Below, in pieces: positions 1-10,312 of a stretch of 64,000 nt of DNA. The position numbers and the translations under genes were made by a program. The stretch comes from Helianthus annuus (lineage: Eukaryota; Streptophyta; Magnoliopsida; Asterales; Asteraceae): contig NC_035448.2 of NCBI RefSeq assembly GCF_002127325.2, positions 112,989,660-113,053,659 on the forward strand, given 5' to 3'. Numbering within the stretch: position 1 is the first letter of the stretch; each line of letters begins with the position of its first letter. The notes under the pieces are model-generated. The model saw only the letters and a list, made by a program, of their open reading frames with translations, did not search any database and had not been told where the DNA came from.

Positions 1-137
1 TTCTCCCACAAGAACTAAACACCTTTTGTGATCTACTAAGACAGTGAAAACAAACATAGTAAGCTGGTGAGCTTCATAGGTTTCAATGAAATATACCAAT
101 AAAAGATATAATTCATAAAAGTTATATATATACACAT
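1..137. other. Unassigned AT-rich flank left of element A
   Basis: AT-rich sequence without an ORF or a recognisable motif. It lies outside the first LTR-like boundary near 138, so it is either the target DNA of element A or part of another element that continues off the window. I see nothing else in it. Confidence 0.4.
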
Positions 138-804
138 TGTTTTGGCCAAAAATCATTTTAAGGATAATGTAATCAAATTTTGATTGTGAGGTACAGTGCT
201 TATGTGTATGAACAACAATGTAATCAATTTATAAAGTGAAAATGATAATGAACACTGATATTTGTACAAGGAAAAAGCCCTTGATCCTTATGAGATCCCC
301 GACACAAAAAACCTCGGGTGATGGAAACTACCAATCACCAACTACATTGAAAAGTAAGTAGTAATTCAATACAACTTCGGAAGATAATGAGCTTAATACA
401 ATAGAAACTAGTGTTTGCAGTTTGAGTGTTTGCGAGAGAGAGTGTGAATGTTGTCGTGTGTGTTGTTATTATCCCTAAAATGAGCCTCATTATCCCCTTA
501 TAAAACTGAAAATAACTAGATAACAAACAATCAAAAATTGTGCAAGTATCCCATGTTCTCCATAACGGCTACATTCGAATATGCACGTGCCCATTGAGAG
601 CATATTCACTGATATTCTAACATAGACCAAGTCCAATTCGTTAATTACCTACGAATACAAGTTTAAACATAGGATACAATTGTTAGTCAATATAAGTAAT
701 AATAAGGATCCTTGATCCTCAGACTTCCTACACATTAAGGATCAGTGATCCAGGCTAAATCTAAGGATATGTGATCCATAGTATTAAAAATTAATCCCCT
801 AACA
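138..804 (-). mobile_element. 3' LTR of Tat-like element A (minus strand)
   Basis: The block matches 57132-57851 in order and content: a ttttggccaaaaatca-type left end, a cctcgggtgatggaaactacc segment and a right end cccctaaca. On the minus strand it begins TGTTAGGGG directly after a purine tract (TTTGGGGGCAAT, complement of 805-816), the order PPT then 3' LTR expected of a minus-strand LTR element. The left end (TGTTTTGG, about 138) is less certain. Near its right end it carries several GGATC...GATCC palindromes (705-779). The Tat assignment rests on the antisense gene next to it, not on pol, which is absent here. Confidence 0.6.
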
Positions 805-1083
805 ATTGCCCCCAAATATGGCGGGTGTGATACTCATTAAATCTGCCATATTTCCGTTGGAAAAGGACTAGCTGTTACTCAAGAAACTAGCTGTTACAGA
901 TTGATGACATCACTTATGGGATTGCTTGCAACAATCATCACGATATATAGGGACTAGATATGGTTTTGAAAACCCATTTAAGATCAAGAATTCCTAATTT
1001 ATATCCCATTCCGGAAGCTAATCAGGTATTCTCTCTTCTCATAATCCTTTATTTTCAATCTCTTCTTCTTCCTTAAATCGATC
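805..1083 (+). promoter_or_regulatory. PPT of element A and upstream region of its antisense gene
   Basis: The complement of 805-816 is a G-rich polypurine tract abutting the LTR. Further right is a near-repeat of actagctgttac at about 868-880 and 886-897, and a degraded TATA-like gatatatagg near 940-949, in the place where element B has a clean TATATATA. This is probably the 5' control region of the plus-strand aORF. Whether it still works cannot be told from sequence. Confidence 0.45.
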
Positions 1084-1227
1084 ATGGCCAAGATGGTTAC
1101 TCGATCCTCCCCAAGCAAGAGCAAGGATATCAACAGTTCACCATAGAGCCAAAACCTCTTGAAGAATCCTTCCACTGAGTTGTGTGGATTCACCGATCCT
1201 GAGATTGATCGTTTGTACACCTGTTTT
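1084..1227 (+). pseudogene. aORF (Transposase_28-like) of element A, 5' fragment
   Basis: The translation from ATG at 1084 matches the start of the element B gene at 58151: MAKMV, then RSSP, then a block ending FTDPEIDR. An in-frame TAG at 1144-1146 breaks it and E6 interrupts it at 1228. Coding resumes on the far side of E6 at about 25112. The product would resemble the putative plant transposon (gypsy-type) proteins often annotated in plant genomes. Its function is unknown. It lies on the strand opposite to the LTR element, as the antisense additional ORFs of the Tat lineage do. The family name is a recognition call without a search. Confidence 0.6.
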
Positions 1228-1828
1228 TGTGAGTGCATTTTATATGTCCATAGTTAGAAATCTGTCTGTATTTGTAATGTTTAAAGTCTTGAGTCTGTAA
1301 TATACCGGACAGAGGTTTCACTAGGTGTTGTTAGGTAATGTCAGGTCAGTATACGGTACGGCACGATGCGAGGCAACTGAACAAGATCAATCATGATGTC
1401 ATCATTATGTAGTGATGACATCATAAATTTATAATATACAAAATTAGTTGCATGGAACATCAAATACTGCACGTGAAGATTATACAACTCCAACATGCAC
1501 AGATGTGGTTATCAGCCATTCGAACGGATGAAATCAACTATAATTTGTTCGGATGGGCAAGACCTCATCCGATCGGATGAGGAATCTTTACTTAGCACGT
1601 TTCAACTATAAATATAGCATTCCATCCGATTAAGAGATACAGATCAGTGAACATACATCAGAGAACAACAATACATCAGAGAGAACACACATCGCCCATC
1701 CGTTTCAAAGTTCTCTGTTCATCAAACTTCAACAGATCTTCATAAACATCATACAAAACACTCTCGGTTTCGTCATGATTCATAGATTTTGAGTGTTCTA
1801 GTGTGTAGATCGAGTCGAAACTCTATCC
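1228..1828 (+). repeat. E6 left LTR, 3'-truncated
   Basis: About 600 bases align with 24373-24975, from TGTGAGTGC to gaaactctat. Roughly the last 135 bases of the right LTR are absent and the sequence jumps into integrase. A TATA box, TATAAATA, is at 1607-1614; in the right LTR the same site reads tatgaata. A direct repeat of about 26 bases (ttcgtcatgattcatagat core, near 1766 and 1830) straddles the junction. Confidence 0.75.
1607..1614 (+). promoter_or_regulatory. TATA box of E6 left LTR
   Basis: TATAAATA about 380 bases into the LTR. It is followed by a region rich in cacacatc and agagaac, typical of a plant LTR start region. The match is by motif only. Confidence 0.5.
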
Positions 1829-1854
1829 GGTTTCGTCATGATTCATAGATTTTG

Positions 1855-4813
1855 TGGCATCGAAAGATAGGCTAGATCCACCTGCGAATGATGAATCACC
1901 TAGTTCATAACGATCTAGTCAAAGGTGTGAATTTGAAAAGTTTTCACTTGGAGGGAGAATGCATAAGTTGCGAAAAAGGTAAACAAACAAAGAAGTCTCA
2001 CCCCAGGAAGATGGAAAACTCGATCTCGAGGCCACTTGAAAGACTTCACATGGATATCTTTGGTCCTGTGAACGTGAAGAGCATAACTGGTGAGGCTTAG
2101 TGGTTACAGATGACTACTTGAGATATTCGTGGGTGATGTTCTTGAAGACAAAGGATCAAACATATGAGAGTTTTTTTAAATCTGTTCAGGAAGATAAAGA
2201 ATTTGTACCAAAGGCACATATGTCGACTACGAAGCAATAATGGCACCGAGTTTAAAAATAATCAGATGGAAGAATTTTGTGACAGAAAGGGTATGCTGCA
2301 AGAATTCAGTGCGCCGTACATTCCACAACAGAATGGAGTAGCAGAGAGAAAAACCGGACACTGATAGAGACAACACGAACTATGTTGGCCGACTCAAAGC
2401 TTCCTGTAAACTTTTAGGGAGAAGCCGTATCTGCTGCTTGCTATACTCTCAATCGGGTGTTAACTGTAAAAAAGCATAACAAGACGTGTTTTGAGCTACT
2501 CAACAATCGAAAGCCTAACTTGGAATATCCAGAGTCGTTTGGGTCTCCCTGCATGGTTTTGGACCCTGATGGAAAGTTTGGTTCTAAGAGCTTCGAAGGA
2601 ATCTTTGTGGGTTATTCTAGTCTACTTAGACGAGTATTTGTTCAGAATCATGGAAAGATCATTGAAGCTCAGCACGTGGAATGTCAGGGTTATACTGTGC
2701 CTCCACAGAAACCTAGTGACTCATGGCGATTCAACTACGAGATATTATGGGAGTCATTTGATCTACCAGAAGAGCCGGAGTTTATTGATCAGATAAATCT
2801 ATATCGGGAATATGAAGCTTCCCAGATGAACAAATGCCCAACCAAGTCTTCTAAGCGTCAACAGAATCCAAATGATCATGATGCTGGTCCTAGTCACAGT
2901 GGTCACATTGATATAGATTTGCAGCAAACTCAGACAACTTTAGAACAGGAGCCTGCTTAAGAAAATCAGAAAACAGTTTTTGATGATTTAGAGTCTGATT
3001 CGGATAGCCCGACCTTTGATCAAGGTGATTCAGAAGCTGAGGGGGAGCAGATCCAGTCATCAGATCAGACAGTCCAATTCGATGAACAAGTTGCAGATCA
3101 AAATGTCACGAGTTTGGAAAGCGAGGTGAACGTTCCTGGTGAAGTTATGCCGAGGACTCTATCATATCACCCCGAAGAGTTGATAATTGGAGAGTTGCAG
3201 TCAGGAGTTAGAACGAGAAGTCAAATTGACCAAGGCTTTGCTTGTTTTTACACTAAAATTAAACCGTTACAAAATGATTTTTCACTCAGTTGCTTTATTT
3301 CGAAGGTTGAACCGAGAACGTATAAAGAGGCGCTGACAGAGGAATCATGGGTTAATGCGATGCAAGAGAAGCTAGGTCAGTTTGAAAAGCTTGGAGTATG
3401 GAAGCCTGTCGATCCTCCTGATGGTCATAGAAAGATTAACACCAAATGGGTGTTCAAATGCAAGCAAGATGATAGGGGAGTGATCGTGCGCAACAAAGCT
3501 CGCCTAGTCGTTCAGGGCTTTAGTCAACAGGAGGGAATAGACTTCACGGAAGTTTATGTTCCAGTTTCCAGACTCGAAGCCATCAGAATCTTTCTCGAAT
3601 TCGCTTCATGGAAAGGGTTTAAAGTCTATCAGCTGGATGTCAAGTCGGCGTTCCTGTATGGCAAAGTGAAAGAGGAGGTCTAAATCGGTCAGCCATTGGG
3701 CTTCACCGATCCGATTCACAAAGACAAAGTCTACCTCTTGGATAAAACTCTATACAGATTGCACCAGGCCCCAAGAGCCTGGTATGAGACGCTTTCTCAA
3801 TATTTGTTTCCAACGGCTTTATTCGAGGAAAGGTAGATGCCACTCTTTTCACAAAGGAGGTCGCTGGACATCTTCTAAGTGTGCAAATATATGTTGATGA
3901 TATTATCTTCGAGTCCACGAACAAGGAACTCTGCAAAGAATTCGAGAACATGATGAAGCAGAAGTTCGAGATGTCATCAATGGGTGAGATGAAGTTTTTC
4001 CTTGGGCTACAAGTCGATCGGATGCTGGAGGGGATCTTCATACATCAAACAAAGTATGTCCACGATGTTCAGGAGAAATTTGGGATGTCAGAGACTGCAC
4101 CTATCTCCACCGCATTAGCAACTAATCACGGTATCAACCTTGATCTCACCAGAGAGAAGGTCGATGAAACGCTTTACCGCTCAATGATAGGTTCGCTAAT
4201 GTACCTTACTGCATCTCGGCCCGATATAATGTACCCGACCTGCCTCGCGACCCGTTATTAGTCGAGTCCAAGATCTTCACACATGGTTACCGTCAAGCGG
4301 ATTCTACGCTACCTGAGAGGAACCCCAAGCTTGGGGTTGTGGTATCCAAAAGACGGTGATTTCAGACTGGAAGGTTACTCAGATTCTGATTTCGGATGCT
4401 GCAAACTGAATTCAAAGTCTACAACAACAGGATGCCAGTTTTTCGGACCACGACTGGTGACTTGGTAATGTAAGAAGCAGACCACTGTTGCACTCTCAAC
4501 ATGTAAAACAGAGTATGTCTCAGCAAGCAGTTGCTGCTCTCAGATTCTGTGGACCCAACAGCAAATGAGGGATTACGGTTTGCAATTTCTTACTACTCCT
4601 ATTTTTGTAGAGAACGAGGCTGCAATCAACATAACTAAAAACCCAGTACATCACGCTAAAACAAAACATATTGAAATTCGACATCACTTCATCCGTGATT
4701 ACTGCGAGAAGAAGTTGATTTGAATTGAAAAAATCCACACCGACGAACAAAAGGCTGATTTACACATAAAACAGTTTGACAAATCATGTTTTCAATATTT
4801 GTTAAAACTAAAC
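1855..4813 (+). pseudogene. pol: E6 copia pol: INT-RT-RNase H, degraded
   Basis: Starts inside the pre-integrase zinc region (WHRK, then CISCEKGKQ at about 1966) with stops at 1873, about 2098 and beyond. The integrase core shows DIFGP and PYIPQQNGVAERK, but the expected second catalytic Asp is Asn (RSNNGTEF, about 2238). RT covers about 3330-4260: KWVFKCK, KARLVVQGF, YQLDVKSAFL, YVDDI (3887). RNase H follows (SDSDFGCC, 4378; LSTCKTEYVSAS; KTKHIEIRHHFIRD, 4660). Stops or frame changes occur near 2365, 2958, 3681, 3836, 4259 and 4466. Copia domain order is clear. The ORF is cut by E1 after 4813 and continues at 12544. It is not functional. Confidence 0.9.
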
Positions 4814-7038
4814 TGTCACACCCCAACCAATGGCGGAAACATCGGGATGAGACGAAGTGTGAAGATTGCTAGAGACATCATAACGCTATTTGTGACAATA
4901 TTTAGAAAATCCAAATTTCATTTCATTTCATAACTTCAAATAGTCAACGTTACAGGAAATTCAAATACGACAAGTTTAACAAAACAACATGATAACATAT
5001 CAAAATTTTGATATAACATTTTAAACCCTAACGTCTATATGTGTATCTAGGCATCAACGCTACTTCATTTCATAGCATCATCGTCCTCAACCTGTAACAT
5101 GTTTAAAATAAAGTTCAATGCAAAAGCAAAGGCGAGTATACAAGTTTGATACGTACATAGCAAAAGATAAGTTTGAACAATTCCTCATAGCAAGCATGTG
5201 ATTCAAGATAAACATTTAAACATGGCATGTGTCTAACATATAAAACCAAGAAAACACAACTTGCTCATGACATAACCAAAGTTTCAGTAGAGGCGGGTCG
5301 TTAATCCTATAGCGCTACATATGTCAAGGTTTGGCTCGTACGAAGTTAATGATAAGTTCAACACATAAGAATCACCCAAATTTAAAGTATCAAGTCATCA
5401 CATATACAAGCATGTTATAGGAATGTTCATGTGTTTAGACAAAAGTTCATGTGTAAGTTTCAATAGGTAAACATGTTACACCCCAAAAGTAGTAAAAGTA
5501 AAAAGGGGAAAAGTACGAGTATACTCACAAAGTTTGCATATGTTTTCCGATTATCCAATTGTTGACGAGTAGAGATTTAGAGTCCGAATGTATAAGGGTT
5601 AAGGTTCAAGTATGTTTAGAGTCGAGATTCGGTGTTCAAAACAACATAAAAATAAGATATGAGAATAACATGCAAAATAATCATTTAGTACATATGATGC
5701 TTGTTCTTGACACTAGGAAACTCGAAGGAGTTTAGATGTTTTCATGGAACAAGGTTCCATTAGAATCGTGACAAGTTATCATAGTCTAGGATGATGTAAT
5801 CTAGTACCCCGACATATGAACACTAGTTCATCATCAAAGATTCGATTATTCGAATAATATATTTAGGTTATATAATATATGTCCAATAGTTCAAGCATGA
5901 GGTAGAAGATTAAAATCTTCATTTTGGTACCTCTAAATGTCATAGAAGTCATGTAGGAGGTAGGAAGATCAAGTCTTCCATTTAGGCACCTCTATGTGTT
6001 CACCATTACACTTGATGTAAAAAAAACAACCAAGGAGGGTCATGAACATACAATAAAGAATAAGAAATATACATACTAACTAAGAGAAATCATCAAATCA
6101 TGTGAGGATTGTATGTTTGGACAACCCAAGTTGTTCCATAATCACTCATGTATCAAAGACAAAGTTTGACATGACTTGTGGGTTAAAAACCCTAAACAAA
6201 ACACCAAGTTTATGAGGTTTAATCCTCTGATTTTAAATGTCTCAACCTTGTTTTTAAGCTTAACCAACCATGGGATAAGTTGTAAGCATTAGGACATAGG
6301 TATGAGATGTGTTAGACACAAGTTGCATAGGTTTAAACAAGTTTTTGATGAACATAAAAACAAACAGAAAGTTTATGGACTATTTCGGGGCATTTCCAGG
6401 TCTGATTTCTCCAAGGAGAAGTCTAGGAATCGAACCCCATGATTATACAAGCAAGTAGGAAAAAGAATCGAGTGAATCGGATAAGAATTGAGTGAGTTAT
6501 GCTCATTTTCATGAAGGGGTGTCAATCTACTCGAACCCTTGCTTTCAGCTACGGTTTGGTGGATGTTTTGTGAGTTTTTAGGGTTGCAAAAGTGGTAGGG
6601 AGGCTGGTTATAAGTGGTATTTATAGGGGGAAGGATTAGGGTTTCAATGGGTTGGGCTTTGGAAGTGTTTAGAAGGGGTTACACCTTGAAACTAGCCCAC
6701 AAAACCCAACTATATGGGGCTGAATTTTGCTGAATTGGGCTGCCATATTTCTTTATTTTTTTTTATTTTTTTAAAACATTATAATGAGTAATTTTGTTAA
6801 TTAAGTTGTGTAATAATATGCAACAATGTTTCCCCTAACTTGTAACAAGGTAAAATATGAAATAAAACATGAATTAACTAGGTAAAAAGTGTAATGTACA
6901 AGTTTTATTTACGAAGCAAGTTCCGTATTTTACAACGATTACGATGAAAGAATGGTTATAAGAACACAAGATTTCCAAAGATAGAATTTCACGTAAGGTT
7001 TCTAAATGTAGGATGTTTGAAAACGCAGGGCGTTACAG
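4814..7038 (-). repeat. E1 3' LTR
   Basis: TG...CA-bounded (TGTCACACC to GCGTTACA), 2225 bases, nearly identical to 10313-12538. It holds hairpin-prone segments at 5719-5733 (AACTC/GAGTT), 5745-5759 (TGGAAC/GTTCCA), 5905-5920 (GAAGATT/AATCTTC) and 5963-5980 (GGAAGA/TCTTCC). A minus-strand TATAAATA lies at 6618-6625. Confidence 0.92.
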
Positions 7039-7072
7039 TCTCCCCTCCTTTAGGAAATTTCGTCCCGAAATT
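7039..7072 (-). other. PPT and adjacent palindrome of E1
   Basis: On the minus strand: AAATTTCGGGACGAAATTT (8-bp arms, GGA spacer), then CCTAAAGGAGGGGAGACTG, then the LTR. The same palindrome plus purine tract precedes the 3' LTR in E2 (20115-20148), E3 (33856-33892) and E4 (42886-42922). Confidence 0.8.
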
Positions 7073-7636
7073 TATTCAAGAGGAAGGCTTGAAAGAGTTT
7101 TTGGCATAAAGGTGATCATTAAGAATTGAAACTTGGGAAGTTTGAAAGTTTTGAAAAGTACCAAATTTTGGAGAACGTCAAGGTAGATTTGCAAGGGGAA
7201 GTTTTTAAGGATAGTATAAAAAAAATCATACTTTCGTAAAACCTGTTTATTGAGAGGAACGAAAAGGTTTGTTACTTTAAATAAAGCAATAGAGGTATAC
7301 TAAGTATAGTTTCACAAGAATCAAGAATAGGGAGGCTATTTTATAGGTAACGAGGTAAGTTAGGACTCAAATGTTTAAACAAGCTGGATTGCGAACGAGT
7401 TTTGTATAAAATAATACGAGTATAGAATGAACGAATGACTCTTAAAGAGTACAAGTATGTGAATAGCATAAGTGTTGGATAGATGAACGTAGTGTGTTAA
7501 GGATGAAGTCTCGTCATGAATAATCGGATATAATGCGTTTGTGAGTTGCGTGAAGTTGTATTAGGTCCAAAAGGTCTGCAACACACTGAATTTCTCATGG
7601 CACGTTTTACGAAAGTTTGGTAACATGGTGAAAACA

Positions 7637-7671
7637 CTTATATATAGGAAGTACCAGCGGCGTATCCACCA
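7637..7671 (-). other. Shared 35-nt structured core, copy in E1 internal region
   Basis: The core (contains GGATACGCCGCTGGTAC on the minus strand) matches the copies at 19766, 28181, 31545, 39530 and 46485. Its flanks ggtgaaaaca (7627-7636) and tgttttaacc (7672-7681) pair with one mismatch, and pairing extends to about 17 positions with three mismatches. See the first finding. Confidence 0.8.
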
Positions 7672-8029
7672 TGTTTTAACCACATTACGTCCGTTTCGTT
7701 ACTTGGGGTCATGTTACGTTCCGTGTCTTACCATACACAGTAGTACACTCTATGGTTCTCATACGCCTATCACTATAATCCCGTGTGCACCCGCGATTAT
7801 ACTGATTGTCGCATGATCCACATAGCTTGTACTAGTTATGTATGAATCAAGGTATACATGAATTTGAAAATAAGAATGTGTACGTAGAAGAATGTCGTAT
7901 GTAAGCATGTTTATGTTTAAGCATGTATGGAACCCACGTAAGCGAATCCCTCGGATTACGCTCGCGTATAGGTACGAATGTACGAATCATGAGTAAGGAT
8001 GAAAGTATGAGCATAAGTTTAAGTATGAA

Positions 8030-8150
8030 TACGCATGTATGTATGAGCATAAACATAAAACGTGTAAGTAGTATGTGTACAAGCAGAAGCGTAAAACGTA
8101 TAAGTAGTATGTGTATGAGTACAAGCATAAAACGTATGAACATAGGTGTA
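8030..8150. repeat. Short tandem repeat in E1
   Basis: Two to three imperfect copies of a unit of about 36-40 bases containing aaaacgt(g/a)taagtagtatgtgta. Flanking bases echo the unit (gagcataa). This is low-complexity expansion and the apparent ORFs across it are artefacts. Confidence 0.6.
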
Positions 8151-8542
8151 GGTATGAAAAATAAATATTGCGTATATGGTGTACGTTGAGACATTGTAGA
8201 GAAAAAAAAAGGTTAAGTATGTAGATACGAACGATATAAATGATGTTATCGCGAGATATCGACTAAAATGTGTATGATGATGTGCATGTATAGTTGTTTA
8301 AACAAAACGTTGAGTTTGTCGAATCAAAATTAGATTGAGCTTGGTTTGAAAGGTAGAATATAGTTTGTATATGTAAAGGAACATAAAGTACTCATTGGTC
8401 ATGCTTAACGTATTTTGTAATGATTGAAATGCTACTTTTGTTTAAAAAAAAGGAGTTCACGTATGTTAAAAATTGTCGGTCCCCATGAAGTCTCCTAGCC
8501 CACGTGTTTTGAAATTTGGATGACGAGTTAAGCGTTGTAGAG

Positions 8543-8546
<4 letters not shown>

Positions 8547-8578
<32 letters not shown>
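8547..8578. repeat. T32 homopolymer (A32 in E1 sense)
   Basis: Uninterrupted run of 32 T on the plus strand. In the sense strand of E1 it is an A32 tract. No target-site duplication or retrogene body is visible next to it. Confidence 0.9.
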
Positions 8579-8585
<7 letters not shown>

Positions 8586-9143
8586 GGGTTTGTTTCATTT
8601 GCATCAAAACATGAAAATTTGGACTTTGAAAGTTCTTGTGAAAACGTCGACCCTTAGAAAAGAAATTTAGTAAAAGAACTTAGTGATTGTTTAAAAATAA
8701 TTTTAACAAAGGATTTATTGATGTTGGAAAGAGTATTTGTAAACGGTCATATAACATCTATGAGGTCTTATAAGTAATTGAGAAAGGTTAGTTTGATTTC
8801 GATTAAGAGTGGAAGTCTCTAGTATGATGATATAATGTGAACGTGTTTCAGTTAATAAATCAGATGTGAAGTTCATGGGCAAGAGATTCATTAGACCGAT
8901 TAAATTGATAGGTAGCATTTCGTAAGGTTTGGAAATTCGTGTAGTAAAACGGTAAAGACATGATTAAGAATCTCGTGTATATGATTTGAGTGAAAATGGA
9001 TGGTAGAATAAGAAGTACGTTTGATAAACAATGTATTTTGAAATCGGTATAAGTAGGTATTTTGAATAATGATAAATGATTTAGGTATAAAACATGATCG
9101 GGTTTGCATAATAAAATATTTTGAAAGATAAGTTTTGGGTAAC

Positions 9144-9883
9144 GGTCACCTAAGTAAGGGAATCACCCCTAACTCGTTGGTGAAGTCGTTTTAAGGGAAG
9201 AGGGGTGGAGTCAATCGTCAAGGTAAGGAAGTCACTCCAATCTCGATGATACATCTCCACTAGTTGTTACAAGGAATATGAATTTAAATTATATGAAAAT
9301 CATGCGTATATAAGTGTATCGAAAAGGTTCGATATGTTGTGCGTGTGAAAAGAGAAATCAAAAGTAAACTCGAGGTTGAAAGATTGCATCGTATAAAATG
9401 AACAATAGAAACACATGTTTGACCAAAGTTTGGAGTGTTCCAAAACGGAACTTTGACTAACCAAAGTGGTCGAAAAGTCTTTTGAATTTGAGGAGCATGT
9501 TTTGGCCTAATAGGTAAAATACTCTCGCCGACAAGTCGGTTAACGGTATTTACCCTTCCGGTTACTACATGTCCCAAATCAATCGAAATTTCGAGACTTG
9601 GCGGGATTTATGAAAAAAAATGCCAAGGAGTGGAACTAGTCGACAAGGTGCGGGTTTCACCCCTAACTTGACGATTTCGTATCCTAAGTGTGGTTGGTAC
9701 TCGCCGGGTCAAAATTTAATTTCGACGTGTTGACGAGGGTCCACTAGAACTTGAAATTTGAGATTTACCATTAAGATGTGGATTTCACTCCTAGCTTAAT
9801 CGCGATATCTCGTGTAAAAAAAAAAGAATAGGTAGATTGAGAGTCGTTCACCAAATTGTGGGTTTCACGCCTATTTTGGTGAA
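9144..9883 (-). repeat. Five dispersed hairpins with conserved loop in E1
   Basis: Units at about 9146-9183, 9215-9248, 9640-9674, 9770-9800 and 9847-9883. Each has a loop like gggtTTCACcCCTA and arms that differ between units but pair within each: TTCACCAAA/TTTGGTGAA, ATTAAG/CTTAAT, TCGaCAAG/CTTGaCGA, and two weaker ones. Conserved loop plus co-varying arms suggests selection on structure. Confidence 0.65.
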
Positions 9884-9967
9884 TTCGTCTCATTTGTACA
9901 ATATGAGTGTTGTCGGATTTAGAATAATCGAGTAAAATGCATGAGGGAAGTGTATGTCGAAGGAGAT

Positions 9968-10150
9968 ACACAAACAAGTATAAACACATAAGAAAGCATA
10001 TCAAGGATGATACTTAAATAATGAAATAAAACAAGTATTAACACATAGAGAAATATGTCAAGAATAACACATAAAGAATCGAACAACGAAACAAGTGTTA
10101 ACACATAATAAAACAAGCATTAATGCGTAAGAATAACATGTCGAATATTA
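9968..10150. repeat. Imperfect tandem repeats next to E1 PBS
   Basis: Three to four degenerate copies of a unit of about 55-65 bases containing acaagtattaacacata and aagaataacac. Frames across it are artefacts of the repeat. Confidence 0.55.
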
Positions 10151-10296
10151 CACATGAGTAACATACATGTTTAAAAGAGCATAAATAAGTAACAAATAAA
10201 GTATCATGTAGTAGTCCAAGCAAAGCATACGAATAAGGTTCTAAAACTATAGACTAGGCTAAAGCATTCCTACTTTTCCTAATTCCCTATAGTTAT

Positions 10297-10309
10297 GGCT
10301 CTGATACCA
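10297..10309 (-). other. PBS of E1 (initiator-Met tRNA)
   Basis: Minus strand TGGTATCAGAGCC, three bases inside the LTR end. It is complementary to the 3' end of plant initiator-Met tRNA. Confidence 0.9.
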
Positions 10310-10312
10310 ATC

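Larger units (their letters stand above)
7039..10312 (-). other. E1 internal region, non-coding
   Basis: No ORF resembles a retroviral protein; the longest frames are low-complexity. In element sense (right to left) it holds the PBS, AT-rich repeats, a hairpin array with a conserved loop (9144-9883), an A32 tract (T32 on the plus strand), tandem repeats near 8040-8150, the shared 35-nt core (7637-7671) and the PPT region. The region replaces gag-pol completely, so it may serve only packaging and reverse transcription. Confidence 0.8.

Noticed and set aside
999..1238. 79-codon minus-strand frame over the aORF start
   Set aside because: Complementary shadow of the aORF 5' exon and LTR boundary, without family likeness.
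7637..7671. The shared core as a hammerhead, twister or hairpin ribozyme
   Set aside because: No CUGANGA plus GAAA for hammerhead and no match to the twister core as I know it; the resemblance of CTGGTA to the hairpin ribozyme is too short. A new ribozyme class cannot be excluded, but it is not claimed.
7847..8194. 115-codon minus-strand frame in E1
   Set aside because: Low-complexity translation of a tandem repeat (RFMLVLIHILLIRF), with no conserved counterpart.
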